Origin: Clonostachys chloroleuca
Lineage: Eukaryota; Ascomycota; Sordariomycetes; Hypocreales; Bionectriaceae
DNA length: 64,000 nt
Assembly (NCBI GenBank): GCA_037952775.1
Contig: JBANAY010000001.1
Location: 248,001-312,000, forward strand
Direction: 5' to 3'
A program made the translations under genes and the position numbers. Every line of letters begins with the position of its first letter. Position 1 is the first letter of the stretch. Positions 1 to 13,849 of this stretch are shown here, piece by piece. The notes under the pieces were generated by a model. The model did not search any database and was not told where the DNA came from. It saw only the letters and a program-made list of their open reading frames with translations.

Positions 1-664
1 CTTAAGAATAGCTACTTTTTTATATAAGCTTACTATAGCCTAATATATAACTTATAGTTTCAGTATATTATATACTATATTAAGATAATTAAAGTAGAGA
101 TAGCTTTTAAAAATTAATTATTTAAACTTTATATTTTTTTTAATTATATTTAGATTAGAGTATTATTTATATTAGACTAAGATATATTAGAATTAGTTTT
201 AGTTTAATCTAAAATTATATATATTTAGAAATAAGAAAAGCTAGTTATATAAGGTTATTAGTTATTTTATCTCTTAAGTATAGTATATATTTATAGCTAT
301 AGAATATTTTTATTAGGAATAATATAGATTTAATATTAACCTAATATCTATTTATATATAATTAGTTATACTATATAATACTATAATACTTATATATTAA
401 TAGTAATTTATATTATATAGCTTAAGATAATCTAATTATACTATTTAGAATATACTCTAATTAGTTTAATTCTAATCTATTCTAAACTCTATTTAGTATA
501 AGTTAACTAACTATTATATATTAATAACTCTTATTTAGCTAATTATTTTATTTTGATTACTATATAATAATAAAGAAGATATTATAACTATTATAGTATC
601 TTAGGCTTAGTAATAATATACTCCTATTACTAATAATTTATCTACTCTAACTATTAAGGATAAT
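1..664 (+). mobile_element. Family-A gypsy fragment, plus strand: LTR end and start of gag (RIP-degraded)
   Basis: From about 390 on, this stretch matches the 5' LTR end and first gag bases of the intact-length family-A element at 24,230-24,510. The LTR appears to end at 518, and the gag-side sequence then runs to 664, where repeat C interrupts it. The same fragment resumes at 1433. Nearly every C of CpA context has become T, so no reading frame survives. Positions 1 to about 300 are AT-rich and I could not assign them to any family; the LTR start is therefore not located. Confidence 0.6.
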
Positions 665-1432
665 TTTAAAAGGTTAAGATCTCTAGTATAGAGTAGACCA
701 GCTGTAGGTTAAGCTGGGTCTAGGGTAGATAGAGCCTATAGGGTAGGCTCTGAAATACTAGAGAAGGATTATTTAAAAAAGATATAGTAGAAGGTATAGA
801 CTCTATAAGAGAAAATAAAGCTCTATTAGCTATAGGGTAGCTAAGAAAGATAGACTATAGGGTAGGTAAAAGAGTATATTAGTAACTTATAGAATCTCTA
901 TCTAGTAGGGAGGAAGCCTTATACTTATAAGTATTTTTAAGCTATAAGAGCTCTAAAGATAATATATTACCTTCTATAATACAGGCTTATAACTACTATA
1001 AAGTTCTTATATAGAGGGATATAAGACTGCTAATATAGATACTATAGTAGATATAAAGTCTGCTAATATAGCTACTATAGTAGTTATAAGATTTACTAAA
1101 CTAAGTACTAAGGTTTATATATAGTAGATATAAGATCTGCTAATATAAGTACTATAGTAGATATAAAGTCTGCTAATATAGCTGCTTTAGTATAATATAG
1201 AATTACTAGTATAAATACTATAGCAGCTATTATAGTAGTTATAACTGCTAATATAATTACTCTAACAGATAGCTATAGTAGGTTAGGCTAGTAGCTTTAG
1301 AGGGCTTCTAGCTTTAGAAAGCCCTAAGTTAGTTATTTTATTCCTTCTTACCCTATACTAATTATATATTATTTAATTAATTAATATAGGGTAATCTTAA
1401 TCTACCCTATAGTCTATAGGGTAAATCTTAAT
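665..1432 (-). repeat. Repeat C, copy 1 (768 bp, heavily RIP-mutated)
   Basis: This 768-bp block is the reverse complement of the two halves of repeat C at 13308-13636 and 20924-21361 (767 bp together), aligned end to end. It sits inside a family-A fragment: ggataat precedes it and aaataat follows, which would be a 7-bp target duplication after two G-to-A changes. The ends are TTTGAAAAG-like and AAATCTCAAT-like, giving only a weak terminal inverted repeat. It has no coding capacity and looks like a non-autonomous element. The class is unknown. Confidence 0.7.
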
Positions 1433-1807
1433 AAATAATACTATAAATAAGGATAGTAATAATAATAGTAATAATAATAATAACTATACTATAGAGATAT
1501 AGCTCTTATAAAACTAAATTAACTAGCTTAATATATATCTTATAAATACTTAATGAGTTAGCTAATATAATAGTACTTATAGTATAATAAGCTACTATAA
1601 ATACTAATATTCAGATATAAGTTATAATTACTATTTAAGAAAGAGAGCTAGAATAACTACTTAAGCTATTATTATCTAAGATATTTAATAAAATTTAAAA
1701 TAAACTTTAAAGATTTATAATTTAACTCTAAATATACTTTAACTACTTTTCTATTATACTTAATACTAATAAAAGAAAAATAATATATATCTACTTATAA
1801 CTTAAAG
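1433..1807 (+). mobile_element. Family-A gypsy fragment, plus strand: gag region continued
   Basis: This continues the fragment at 1-664 after repeat C. It matches 24,520-24,890 of the plus-strand family-A element almost base for base apart from transitions. It ends abruptly at 1807, where a minus-oriented family-A LTR begins. It includes a short (TAA)n-like run at about 1450-1490, which corresponds to an acidic/Asn-rich stretch of gag. Confidence 0.65.
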
Positions 1808-1912
1808 TATAATAGTTAGATTAACTTATACTGAACAGGGTCTAGGGTAGGTCAGGGTTAAACTAATCAGAGTATTATTCTAAGTAGTATAATCAGGTTA
1901 TTATATAGCTAT
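1808..1912 (-). mobile_element. Base family-A chromovirus (minus), piece 1: outer part of the 3' LTR
   Basis: These 105 bp are the reverse complement of the terminal part of the family-A LTR. Together with 11635-11772 they make one LTR of about 243 bp, split by the 9.7-kb element at 1913-11629. The last five bases, gctat (1908-1912), are repeated at 11630-11634 as the target duplication of that insertion. Confidence 0.8.
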
Positions 1913-2143
1913 TGTTATGCTCAAAACTAGCTGCAACCAGCCTGGGCGTTATTAATAGGTTCTGGATTATTAGCTACAGGGTAGCCGGGTTATAACAGGT
2001 TATAGTTAAAGCCTATAATTATAATACCTTTACTATATATACGAGATAATATAATTCTTAAGGCTTATCTTCTCTTTCTATCTATTAGCTGTTTCTAGCC
2101 CTTTTATAGGGAGCTCTATATAGCCTCTGTTTATAGTATAATA
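1913..2143 (-). repeat. Left (3') LTR of the 9.7-kb gypsy element
   Basis: This 231-bp LTR begins tgttatgctc and ends gtataata. It aligns with 11400-11629 over its whole length with a single 1-bp length difference, in the run before tatacgag. Most differences are C/T or G/A transitions, for example gctgcaacc here against gctataacc in the partner. Confidence 0.9.
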
Positions 2144-5100
2144 AGTGCCCTGGATAAAGGAAAAAATACTACTACCCTCAGTAGTCTAGCTATATTCAGC
2201 CTGTTTTAATTAATAAAAGAAATCTTTATAAAAGTAAATTATTATATAAAATTTAATTATCCTAATTTACCTTTGCTAATTATATACTTATATTTACCTT
2301 TTATCTAGCTGTTTTATACTAAGTTTATTTAGTACTTTTTCCTTTATTATAGTAGGTACTACTCCTTCTCCAGTCTGCTTTTTATACCTCTAAATTATAT
2401 TATTTAGCTTATTAGCTTATAGATCCCTCTAGTTTATTTTCTAGTTTATACTTAGATAGGGTCTTTAGCTTTATAGCTAATTTCCCTGGAGTTATCTTAG
2501 CAGGTGTTTTCTTTAATAGTATTTTAGTAGCCTGCTTTAATTTACTATATATAACTGGGGTCTTAGATAGAGTTATATTAGCTTTATCTAACTCTAGCTC
2601 TTCCTTTTTATTAATTCTCTATAATACTTTATACTTAGTTAAAGCTTTATCTGCCTTATAGTCAGTCTCTTTAAAAATATTAAGCCTAAGCTATATAGTA
2701 GTAATACTTACCTCTAGAGCTATATTTTTCTCCTTTAATACTATATTAGATTCTTCTAACTTATTAATACAGCTTAAGTTCTCTTTAAGTTCTTTAAATA
2801 TCTTATTATTTAACTAATTAACTATTTTATAGTTAGAGTACTCTACCTTATACCTAAGGTCTTTATTAATCCGTCTAAAGTATATCTCCTGTATAAAGAT
2901 AGTTCTTACCTCAGCTTTAGATATATTATTAATAATTATAAGGTCTATATATTCTAAAAATACTAGCTTAGCTATAATCTACCTATTAAAAGTATAAGGG
3001 TTAATATAGTAAAGGGCTAGGATATTAACTTTAGCTAGTAGTTAGTTATTAGAATCCTTAGTATTATACTTATTAGCAGTATATTTAACTCTGTTTTAGA
3101 TATATATTTTAACTATAGTATCTACTTATTACTTAATATAGTAAATCTATATACTCTTACTTATATACTCCTTCTAGTCTATAGTAGCTTTTAACTCCTT
3201 TACTTTAAGGATTTCCTCCTAGACTTCTTTAATCTTATTTTTAATTTTATAGTACTTCTCTATAAGGGGGTAATTTGAGTTTTTAGAGTCTACTATATCT
3301 TAAAAGCTAGCTATAATATAGTTAAGGGCTAAAATATTAAGTAACTTATTACTACCCTTTACTTAGTAGTAGTTAAAATATACTATCTAATAGAGTATAT
3401 TATTATTAGCTTAGTATATTATAATCTGGCCTATATAGTAGCTATAGTTTTTTACTATTAAGGGATATTTATTATTAGTACCCTCCTAGTTAGTATTTAC
3501 TACAGACTGCTTATCCTTATTAGAAGTAGAATAGGTTATTTCTTTATTAGATAAGATTATAGTTATTTTTACCTTTAATATAGTACTCTTTTTCTATCTT
3601 ACTATCAGAATATCCTTATTATTAGTATCCTCCTATATAGAGGCCTTAGTTCCTTTAGGATTATAGAAGAGGTCTTCCTTACTCTCTTTGGGAGCTACTA
3701 CTTATATCTTTTTATTCTTTAAAGGTATTATAGCTAGGGCTAATAATTTTTAATTAGTCTTCTTAGCTAGAGTCTTAGGAGCCTCTCCTTTATTCTTATA
3801 AGATACTACTTTTATATTTTTTAGAGGTATAGTAGAGGTTCTCTTCTAATAGATAATTAGTTCTAGTATAGGTAATTATTAAAGTATAGTAAATAACTCT
3901 TCTAACTACTTTATAATTCTTAATACCTCTGTATAAAAGTCTTACCAGGACTTATTTTTAGCTAATTACTTAAAGTTACCTTTAACTGCTTTAGGAAGGG
4001 CTTTATAGTTATATTTAGCTAGATTTCTTAAAGCTATATTATTAAGCTTCTTATCTTTTTTACTAAGTACCTTATTAACTAGGTATTTCTTAAGTATAGC
4101 TATAATTTACTTCTAAGTCTATATAACTTAAGGTTTACTAATATAGCTAAACTTAGGAATACTAAGACTAAGAAAATATATAAAGTATTCTATATATAGG
4201 AATTTTACCTGCTTTTTAGTTAGTATCTATAGTATCTTAAAGTTTTTACTTAGAGGAGTTCTAGTCTTAATATAGTTAGTTTCAGCTATTAGAGATTAGC
4301 TAAAGAAAGTAAAAATAATAAATATATACTTTATATAAGAAGAAGTTATTAAGTCTGAGCAGACTATAGTATATTTAATATATCAGCTTTATTATTATCT
4401 ATTAGCTGCTAATAGCTACTGCTTTATAGGCAGGCTCTCTATATTATTTAGCAGTATACTTCGCTTATAAATAGGCCAGGTATTATACTAGTATACTAAC
4501 TCTATCTCCTTACTAAAGAAAGCCTTAGGTTTACTTATTTTATATTCCTAAAGTAGCTCTTAGGTACTTTTAACTAAGTCTCTCTCTTTAACCTAAGAGT
4601 TATCTTTATTTCCCTAATCTTTCTAATAAACTAGATATTTAATTTATATATAGCAGCCTCTTACTCTCCTATAGTTAAGTATCTATTTAACCTTATATAT
4701 ATTATCTGCTCTCTTACCTAATTTAACTAGACTAGGTTTTTATAGCTCTCTACTATAAGAATTCTTTTCTTAAGCTAGTTTCTATAGCTATATAGTTAAT
4801 ACTATAGGGTATACTTTATAGTACTCTAGCAGGTTTAGTTTAACTACCTATAGGTAGACTACTTCTAGGACTTTCTATAGGCCAGATCTAGTTAGAGATT
4901 ACTTCTTCTTTAGATTTCTAGATAATTAATATTTATTATAGAGATATAAGTAGATAATATTATCTTTAGTAATATCTACTACTATTCTTAACTTATTATA
5001 CCTTTCCTTTACTAATATTACTACTATATCTAGAGTAAGTATAGTCTCTTTTTAGTATAACTTCCTAAGTACTTCTAATATAATACTTTATTCTTCTAAA

Positions 5101-8100
5101 GGAATTAGATTTATCTAACTTATAATATCCAGATCAGAGTATAGTTAGAATTCTATAACTAATTTATTAGGTAATCTTCTAAGTATTTTAACCTTTATAT
5201 TATTTAGCTAGTATTATAAAGCTAGGAGTATATCTACCTATTTAATATTAAGTTCTTCTAGTATATAGTACTATATTACTATCTTAATTATTTAGTTTTT
5301 CCTTTTAGAAATTCTATCTATTTATAGATAATATATAGTTAATATTAGTAACTTTATCCTAGTAAAATAAAATATCTCTCTCTATATTTTTAATATAAAC
5401 TTCAGATCTCTATTACTAAGAATATACTTAGAATAATCCTAATCTATAAGAAAGAGTTCTCTAATTAGGATTATTACCTACTCTATAGCTATATATAATA
5501 TATATCCTATAAGAAGTATAGTTTTCTTTAAGAATATATTATTTATAGGGGCTAAAGTATTTAATTTTATAAATCCTTCTATAGTCTAGTAAGTTCCTAC
5601 TAAGGGAATCTCAGGCAGATCTATAATAAAGTCTAGTATAATTATATAAAATAGCTAAGGGTAGGCCTAACTTAGCTTTAACTCTCCTATAGATATACTT
5701 CTAGCTACTCCTGCTTTATAGTAAGTTAGGTAGTAATAGATATACTACTAGACTTTTCTTATAAGTAATTAGATTTAATATCCTTTAAGCTTAGTAATTA
5801 TTCTTTTTATACTAAAGTAGTATTTATTATTATATATACTTTATATTATAATAGCTATATAGTCTTCTAGTATATATAGTCTGCTCTAACTATTATCTAC
5901 TATATAGAATAAAAAGCTGTTTTTATTTAGATAAAACTGTTTTAGTAGGAACTTTAGTATAAACTTTAGTCCCTTAATCTTTACTAATATCTTACTAGTC
6001 TTACCTGCTTTTAATTCTTTAATAAGATTCAGATACTTAATAATTCTTAAAAATCTCAGATCTATCTAATAGCTATATATAATCCACTATATAAAGGCTA
6101 AGTCTATTACTACTTTAATATTTATTACTATATAGTTAAATATATAGTCTACTCTTTTAGCTTTAGATTCTACTAGATTATAGCTTTCTTTTATTATATT
6201 ATATTCTAGTTTATTATACCTGCTTTCTACTATAACTACTCCCCTTAGATTAGTAACTAGGAGCTTTAATAGTATATCTAATACTATATTAAGTTTACCT
6301 TTAATATAGAAGATATTTAGTCTGAATTAGAAAAGCTAATTTATAGTTCCTACTAGCTTTAGGTTAGCTTTATTTAGATCTAGAGTTTTTAATAATATAT
6401 ATATAATAATCCCCTTTATTACTATATAATTAGTAATAATATTTACTATATAGTAGTTAGACTATACTATATATCTTAACTTTTATAAGGCCTAAGCTAT
6501 AGCTATAATCTCTACTTCTATTAATCTATATACTCTTTTAGTAGCTAATACTATTCGAGATATAAATAGGATTAGTTATAACCTGGAGGATAGTATATCC
6601 CTACTAGGAATACTAGATCTATTCTAGTTATAGTCTAATTAGAATATATATATACTAAACCTGCTTTTATATATATCTATCTTAATAAATAGGTATTTAT
6701 CTGGATCCGGGTACTATAGGAAAAACTATTTAGATAAAGCCTGCTAGAGGTAGCTAAAAGAGTCTAGTTCTTCCTTAGTAGGTTTAAATATTAGCTTCTT
6801 TACTCTTATCTTTCTTACTACCTTATTTATACTATTTAAAGTAATCTTATTATCTTTTACTAACTTTTATAATATAGTTTTCCTTACTTAGAGAGGCTTT
6901 ATAACTATATTATACTATAGAACCCTATTATAGAGCTAACTAGCTATACCTAGATATATTTCTAAGGCTAAAAAATTATTTAGGAATTCTAATTTAGTAA
7001 ATATAGCCAGCCTCTTATCAGTCTTACTTATACTATTACTATTTATAATATATCCTAAGAGCTTAATACTTAGATATATAATAAATAATTTCTTAGTAGA
7101 GATATAAATATAATTTTCTTTTAGAATCTAAAGTACTTTTTCTATATACTGGAGATACTCTTTAGCTGAATCTAAGAATACTATAATATTATTAATATAA
7201 GCTTATATAAAATACCTATATTTCTATAAGATTCTATCTATAAACCTTTAGCTGAAGCTTAGTAAGTTCTAAAAGCCTATTAAGGCTATATTTAATACCT
7301 CTAGGCCTCTCTCAGAGATAACTACTATCTAGTTATAGTACTCTGAGAAGACAGATAGCTAGAAGAAGAATTTAGCTATATTAAATATACTAAAGAATTT
7401 CTTTCCTTTTATATTTAAGATTATATTGTTCTAGTCTGGTAATAGGTATATATCTAGTATAACTTTACTATTAAGTAGCTATAGATTAATTACTATACAG
7501 CTCTTCTTCTTACCTTCTACTATATACTATACTATAAATACCGGATATATAATCTGGGCTAGTTAATCTATTAAACTTATTTTCCCTTCTACTACTAGCT
7601 TATTATATATTTTATCTAGGAATTAGTAGTTATTATAACTTAATAAATAGGAACAGACTATCTTTCTTTAGTCTTACTATCTATCTATAAGGTTTACTCT
7701 TATTTTTATCTCTTTAGATATTAGGATTATACCTCTATTATAGTAGATATTATATCTATCTAATAGTTTAATAAAAAACTCAGCTAGTATTTTATTAAAG
7801 TTAGCTATATATATACTATACTTATTTTTTCTTACTAGGATATTTAATATTCTTAATATCCTATAATTTAGCAGACTATTATTAATACTAGGAATTTCCA
7901 GTTTCTTACTTTCTTTAGTCTGCTCTATATTCTTTTCTATAAAGTTAAAATACTTATCTATACTATTAAAGCTTATACTGAATAGTATAATCTAGCTAGC
8001 TTCTTCTAGAGTTAGGAATATTACTTACTTATTTCCTATATATTCCTTAATTTTACCTATAGTTTAATTCTTTATAAGAATTAGAGGTCTTTCTATATTA

Positions 8101-11100
8101 TTACTAAATATAACTAACTATATACTATTTATATCTATTATAGTATTAAATATAGACTTATAGTTTAATATAAAATAATATACTTTTACTTTAACTTCTA
8201 ATAGTAAAGAGCTCTATTTTACTATAATTAGTACTTTCTTATCTAGTTATAACTTAGTATTCTACTATATTTAGATATTATAGACTACTTTCCTTAGTCT
8301 TAGCTAGAATATACTACCTTATATCTTTATACTATATACTAACCTAAAGACTATACTTAGATTAATAAAGTCTACTCTTATACTATAGTTATATAGGAAG
8401 TAAGTCCCTAGTAGTAATTTTAAGCCTAGTTCTATTATAATATTAGTAGTAACTATAAAGTAGGTATATACTTCTACTCCTACTATAATACTAGGTATAT
8501 AGAAGTTAAATATTACTATTTCTAAGATAGAGAAGTTTAAATTAACTCTAATTATTTACTTTAAAGATTAGCTATAATAATATATATTCCTACTATACTT
8601 CTCAAGCTATCCCTTATTAACTAAGATAGTTAAGGTATTAATATTAATATATACTTTATAGGAGTTATCTTTATTATTAAACTTTAAAGGGATCTTAAGG
8701 TATATATATATCTTCTTCTCTAATTCTTTAGATATATCTAAATATAGGCTAGCCTTAATTATCTACTCTAGCTATAGTATAATTTATATATAGGCTTATT
8801 CCTTAGGTAATATTAGAGGTCTAGCTTATTTCTAGATATAGGCTACTATCTCTTAATAGTCTGTAAAACTTAATATTTCCTCTTCTAAGGCTTCTTTATC
8901 TTCCTCCTCAGAGAATTCTTTAATAAAGATATAGCCTTTATTCTTTAGCTCTCTTTCTTTATTATTAAAGTTAGAGTTATTAACCCTGAGTTAAGCTTTA
9001 CTCTTAAATTAGCTACCTTCTTATAATCTATTTTATTAGTATATAAATTACTTCTACTAGAATCTTAGTTTTCTTCCGAAAGAGATCTTATAGTTTCTTT
9101 TTTCTTATCAGTTCCTGCTACTATATAGAGAGGGACTCTAGTTCTTATATTATAAGAACTAATTATAGTCTTAATACTATCTACTATATAGCTAGTATCC
9201 CCTATTACTATAACTATCCCTTTAGTTTTAACTAGAGAAGTAGCTATCCTTAGCCTTACTATTAGTCTTAGACTCTCCCTGGGGGAAGTAAGTAGTATTT
9301 ATATCTAGACTAGTAAGGTCTATTATTTTATAATACTATTATAACCTAATTACTTTTAGAAGATCTAATATATCTTATCTCCTAAGTTCTACTTTATTTA
9401 ACTAATTAGCCTTTATATTATTTATAGAAGGTTCTATATATATTACTTTTAACTTTAGATTAAGAGTATTATATACTCTTAGCAGCTACTAGAGTATACT
9501 TATTTCTCTATATATAGCTAACTAGCAGAATATTTTAGCTATATAATTATATAGTAAGTAATCTTTATATAGATCTTCCTTAGAGAATATTACTAGTACT
9601 AGCTTCTTTAAAGCTTCAGTAGGTTATATACTAAATTATCTTTTTAGTACTATTTCCTACTGCTCGAAAGATAATCTAACTAATAGCTTCTTAATTATAT
9701 CTAACTTCTACTACTACTAAACTAATACTTTTTCTTAAAATAGCTACTATAGGTTTATCCTAATATATTTAGCTCTCTCCTAGCTATCTAATACTATAAT
9801 ATCCTTTACTATATTTAGCTATATAGAGATATTAATAAACCTAAGCTAGAGTCTATTAGTAAAAACTTTATTATTACTAATTATTTCCTTACTTATATCT
9901 AGCTAGAAGATACTAATATTAGTTAATTTCTACTTAGATATATATACCTCTTATAGGGTTTTAACTATTTCTTACTAATTTAAAATTAGTTTTAATTATC
10001 CTTAGTTCTACCCTAGCTAGATAACTCTTATTTAATTATACCCTAGTATATTAAATATATTCCAGATAGGGTTATTCTACTCTATAGATATAGTATCCTT
10101 TAACTATACTGAGTTTATACTAACTCCTAGTACTACTAGAATAGCTCCTTCTATACTTAAATTAGTAGTCTAAGGGATAGTAGCTATAGTTTCTTTTCCT
10201 TAATTATTCTAGATCTACTTAGTCTTAGCTTAACTGTAACTAGCCTTACTATCCTTAGATTAAGTTAGGTTATCTAACTATATAGATATTAGTTTTTCTA
10301 GTTAAGCTAGATTATCTCTAGAGGTAGATATTACTAGTATAGTTTAGTTACTATTTAATATAGTTAGTTAGATAAGTATCTGTTTAAATAAGGTAATAGT
10401 TATTACTCTTATCTCTATAAGAATATCTAAATTCCTCTAAAGGCCCTTAGTTATTTTATTTATTAGAATAGTATAATTATTTCTAACTTCCTCTATAACT
10501 ATCCCTAGATTAGCTATTCTTAGGGTAAACTTTAGCTCTAGGAAGAATAGTTCCTTATCTTTCCCTAGTAGTAGGTCTTTAGATATTATTAGAATAGAGT
10601 ATTAGGTTAGGGTATCTCTTCTCTATATTATTCCTATTAAGTTTAAACTTTTATTAGAGCTAACTATAGGATTTAAGAAGGAAGATCCTTATTCCTATAT
10701 TTAGCTATTACTTAGTAATAACTTAGAACTATCTAGCTTTTCTCTTCCTAGTATATATATCTGGAAATACCTAGAAATAGGTTCTACTAATAGAAGCTGT
10801 CTTTATAATTATATAAGATATTCCAGATCTAGCTATATCTTAACTAGAGTCCTCTGCCTTTATATAGTTAAGAATATAATAGGGGTATTTTTAGGGTCTT
10901 TATCTATACCTACTTTAGTTTATTCCCTTAAGATTTTATTTTCTACTAACTCTGCTCCTAAGTCTTCAGAATATAGTAAAGTTAATCTACTTACTAGTAT
11001 AATTCCTAGTCCCTAGGCTTTTAAAATAATATATTTTATAGAGTTCTAGATAGCTCTAATTATATATTAGTTAATTAAATTCTAATAGATTAGAGCTTTA

Positions 11101-11399
11101 ATATTCTGCTCTTTTAATAGCTAAAAAAATAGATATTTAGAGTTAATTTATTTAATAAAAATCTTAATTAATTAAGCTATAGCTATTATTTATAATAACC
11201 TATCTTATAGTATAAAGTTCAGGTTATTTTTAAGGAAGTTAGAAACTTAGTATATATATTTAATATTAGATATACTAAGGTAATTATTTCTCGAACTAGC
11301 TCTAGCTGGTATTTAGCCAGGATTTTTCTTTTATTATCCTCTCTTAGACTACTGAATTAAGTATTTAAGGTCTTATAATAACAGAGAATTACTACTACC

Positions 11400-11629
11400 T
11401 ATTATACTTAAAACTGGCTATAACCAGCCTGGGCATTATTAATAGGTTCTAGATTATTAGCTACAGGGTAGCTGGGTTATAACGGGTTATAGTTAAAGCC
11501 TATAATTATAATACCTTTACTTATATACGAGATAATATAATTCTTAAGGCTTATCTTCTCTTTCTATCTATTAGCTGTTTCCAGCCCTTTTATAGGGGGC
11601 TCCGTACAGCCCCTGTTTATAGTATAACA
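11400..11629 (-). repeat. Right (5') LTR of the 9.7-kb gypsy element
   Basis: This 230-bp partner of 1913-2143 ends with the unmutated gtataaca terminus. The target duplication gctat follows at 11630-11634. Confidence 0.9.
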
Positions 11630-13307
11630 GCTATATAATATAAGTTACTATTAATATATAAGTATTATAGAGCTAGTAATAATAGATATATAGATAATTA
11701 TATTAATAACTATCTAAAGGAGTATATAAGCTATAGAAATAAATATATATATATACCGGAGTATTTATAATAGCTTTTACTTAAGACTTTACTTATCTAA
11801 AGTAAAGTTACCCTTATTAGATACTAAGGTAGGTTAGTACTATCTACTTTATATATAACTTCCTATAGTCTAAAGGTAGTTTTTATTTATAATATAATAT
11901 TCTCTCTCTATTAGTCTTATTCTTAAAGCTATTTTATTATATTATACTATTATTATATATACTTAATCCTATATTTATTTTATATAGTAATTACTTACTA
12001 ATAAAATATCTAGCTATATATTAAAATAAAAGAAATCTGAATTAGTATATAATTATATCTAAAAGTTAGAATATATTATTATATATAGTTTTAAGGTTCT
12101 TTTATATTCCTATTATATTAAGAAGGATACTTTATATATTATTATTCTGAATATTAGTTATTATATAACTTATTATTACTTAGATTATTTATATAATTAT
12201 TTATAATCCCTAATATTATTAAGTAAGTATATTATAATTAATACTTATTATAGCTACTAACTTATATAATTAAAAAAATTAATAAAGAGCTTTCTTATCT
12301 TAAGAATAAAAAGTCCTAAGCTAAAATAGTATTAGCTAAGGTCTTTATATAAATTTCTTATTTATAGAAAATATAGAAGTAGCTTTATAAGAAGGATATA
12401 AAGATACTAAAAAAAGGTATAAATAATATAGAAATATTAGAAGAGAAGGAGTAGAAAGAAATAAAGAAGAGAAATTATTAGGAGGAATTAGAGTATATCT
12501 AGGCTTAAGAGAATAAGCTAATATTCTAGATCTAAAGTACTTATACTATAGAGGTAGTTAATTTTTCTAGTTTTTCTTTTAATTCTTCTATAGAGAATCT
12601 CTTTAGTAATATTATCTAAGGTAGTATTATTAATCCTTCTTTTTCTAGTAGAACTAATAGATAAGCTACTAGTAGTTCTTTAAATATTTAGTAGATTCCT
12701 ATATATTATCTTTTTTATTATATTCTTTCTATTTTATTAGATAGAATATTTATTTATTCTTAATCTTCTTCTTTAATATTTTCTCTAGTTTATATTCTTT
12801 CTTATAGATTTTAATTAGATAGTTTTATTCTAAAGTATTTTCTAATACTTTTTTAAATAATAAGATATAAAAAACTAGATAAATATATATTATATCCAGT
12901 AGTAAAAGTTTATAGTTAGTATCTGATTTTTTATTCTTAATTTTAAATAGTTTAAGTTTTTTATAATCTAATTTATTATTTAGTTATATTATTATAATAT
13001 TTTTATAAAGTAAGTAAACTTTATCTCTCTTCTTTAAAATTAGTCTCTTTAATCTTATTTTATTATAATATTTTTTTATTCTTTTTTAAATAAATTCTAA
13101 TTCTATTTTTATTTCTATATATAATAAATATAATATTTCTTTTATAAGTATAGTAGTAGGTATATTTAATCTATTAAGTATTTATTAATTCTGAAATTCT
13201 AATTTATAACTATAGTTTATATATATAGATATAAGCTAGGTAGATTCTTATATTTAACTATTATATATAATCTGTACTATAGATAATAATTATATCTAAT
13301 TATTTTT
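11630..13307 (-). mobile_element. Base family-A chromovirus (minus), piece 2: rest of 3' LTR and end of pol
   Basis: Positions 11635-11772 complete the 3' LTR begun at 1808. The sequence then matches, in reverse complement, the 3' end of pol in the element at 23997-31466. For example, about 12,890-12,980 mirrors 30,070-30,170 and about 13,190-13,290 mirrors 29,760-29,870 (integrase). It stops where repeat C is inserted. Confidence 0.85.
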
Positions 13308-13636
13308 ATTGAGATTTACCCTATAGACTATAGGGTAGATCAAGATTACCCTATATTAATTGATCAAATAATATATAATTAGTATAGGGTAAGGGGGAAT
13401 GAAATAACTTACTTAGGGCTCTCCAAAGCTGGGAGCCCTCTGAAGCCACTGGCCTAACCCACTGTAGCTGCCCGTTGGGGCAATTACGTTAGCGGTTACA
13501 ACTGCTGTAACGGCCGCTGTGGTGTCTATGCTAGCGATCCCGTATTACGCTGAAGCAGCTGCATTAGCGGACTTCGTATCCGCTGCAGCGCTTGCATTAG
13601 CGGACCTCGTATCCGCTGTACGAGAACCTTAGCACT
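13308..13636 (+). repeat. Repeat C, copy 2, left half (partly spared from RIP)
   Basis: This is the first 329 bp of repeat C, ending in the 5-bp target gcact (13632-13636) of the gypsy element inserted at 13637. Between about 13,440 and 13,640 the DNA is GC-rich and nearly unmutated, unlike everything around it. Two adjacent 33-bp units (13552-13584 and 13585-13617) each carry an AGCGGA/TCCGCT inverted repeat able to form a hairpin. The copy at 665-1432 shows the same units converted to TA-rich DNA. Confidence 0.85.
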
Positions 13637-13849
13637 TGTCAGTGCTGGGTGGTATTACAAGGAGAGTGTCAAGGTGAAGCCCGATGGATAGCTGTAGATA
13701 CGACTAAGGGTTACCTGAGAGGAGTACTTAGATCGCTATTAATAGATTTATTAATTCCTAACCTTCAAAAAGAAAGCTTATAATCTGGACCAGTATTAAA
13801 TAACAAGCCCTCCTGCGGATATATATAACCTATCAGATAACTACTGATA
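13637..13849 (-). repeat. 3' LTR of the 7.3-kb gypsy element
   Basis: This 213-bp LTR begins tgtcagtgct and ends actactgata. It is the less mutated of the pair at its left end, where tgtcagtgctggg here corresponds to tattagtactagg in the partner. Confidence 0.92.

Larger units (their letters stand above)
1913..11629 (-). mobile_element. Ty3/gypsy LTR retrotransposon, 9.7 kb, RIP-inactivated, nested in a family-A LTR
   Basis: A 231-bp left LTR (1913-2143) and a 230-bp right LTR (11400-11629) bound this element. Both run TGTTAT-like to ATAACA-like and are flanked by the 5-bp duplication gctat. The conceptual minus-strand translation at about 7560-7140 resembles gypsy reverse transcriptase: VVINLQLLN, a DIYPLPDQ block, and a YINN box where YIDD or YVDD is expected. 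The pol lies on the minus strand, so the right LTR is the 5' one. Stops occur throughout and no open frame of 60 codons remains. The roughly 2.5 kb next to the left LTR is not assigned to a domain. Confidence 0.88.

Noticed and set aside
13552..13617. CRISPR-like array
   Set aside because: Only two adjacent 33-bp units without spacers, in a eukaryotic transposon; it is a tandem palindromic repeat.
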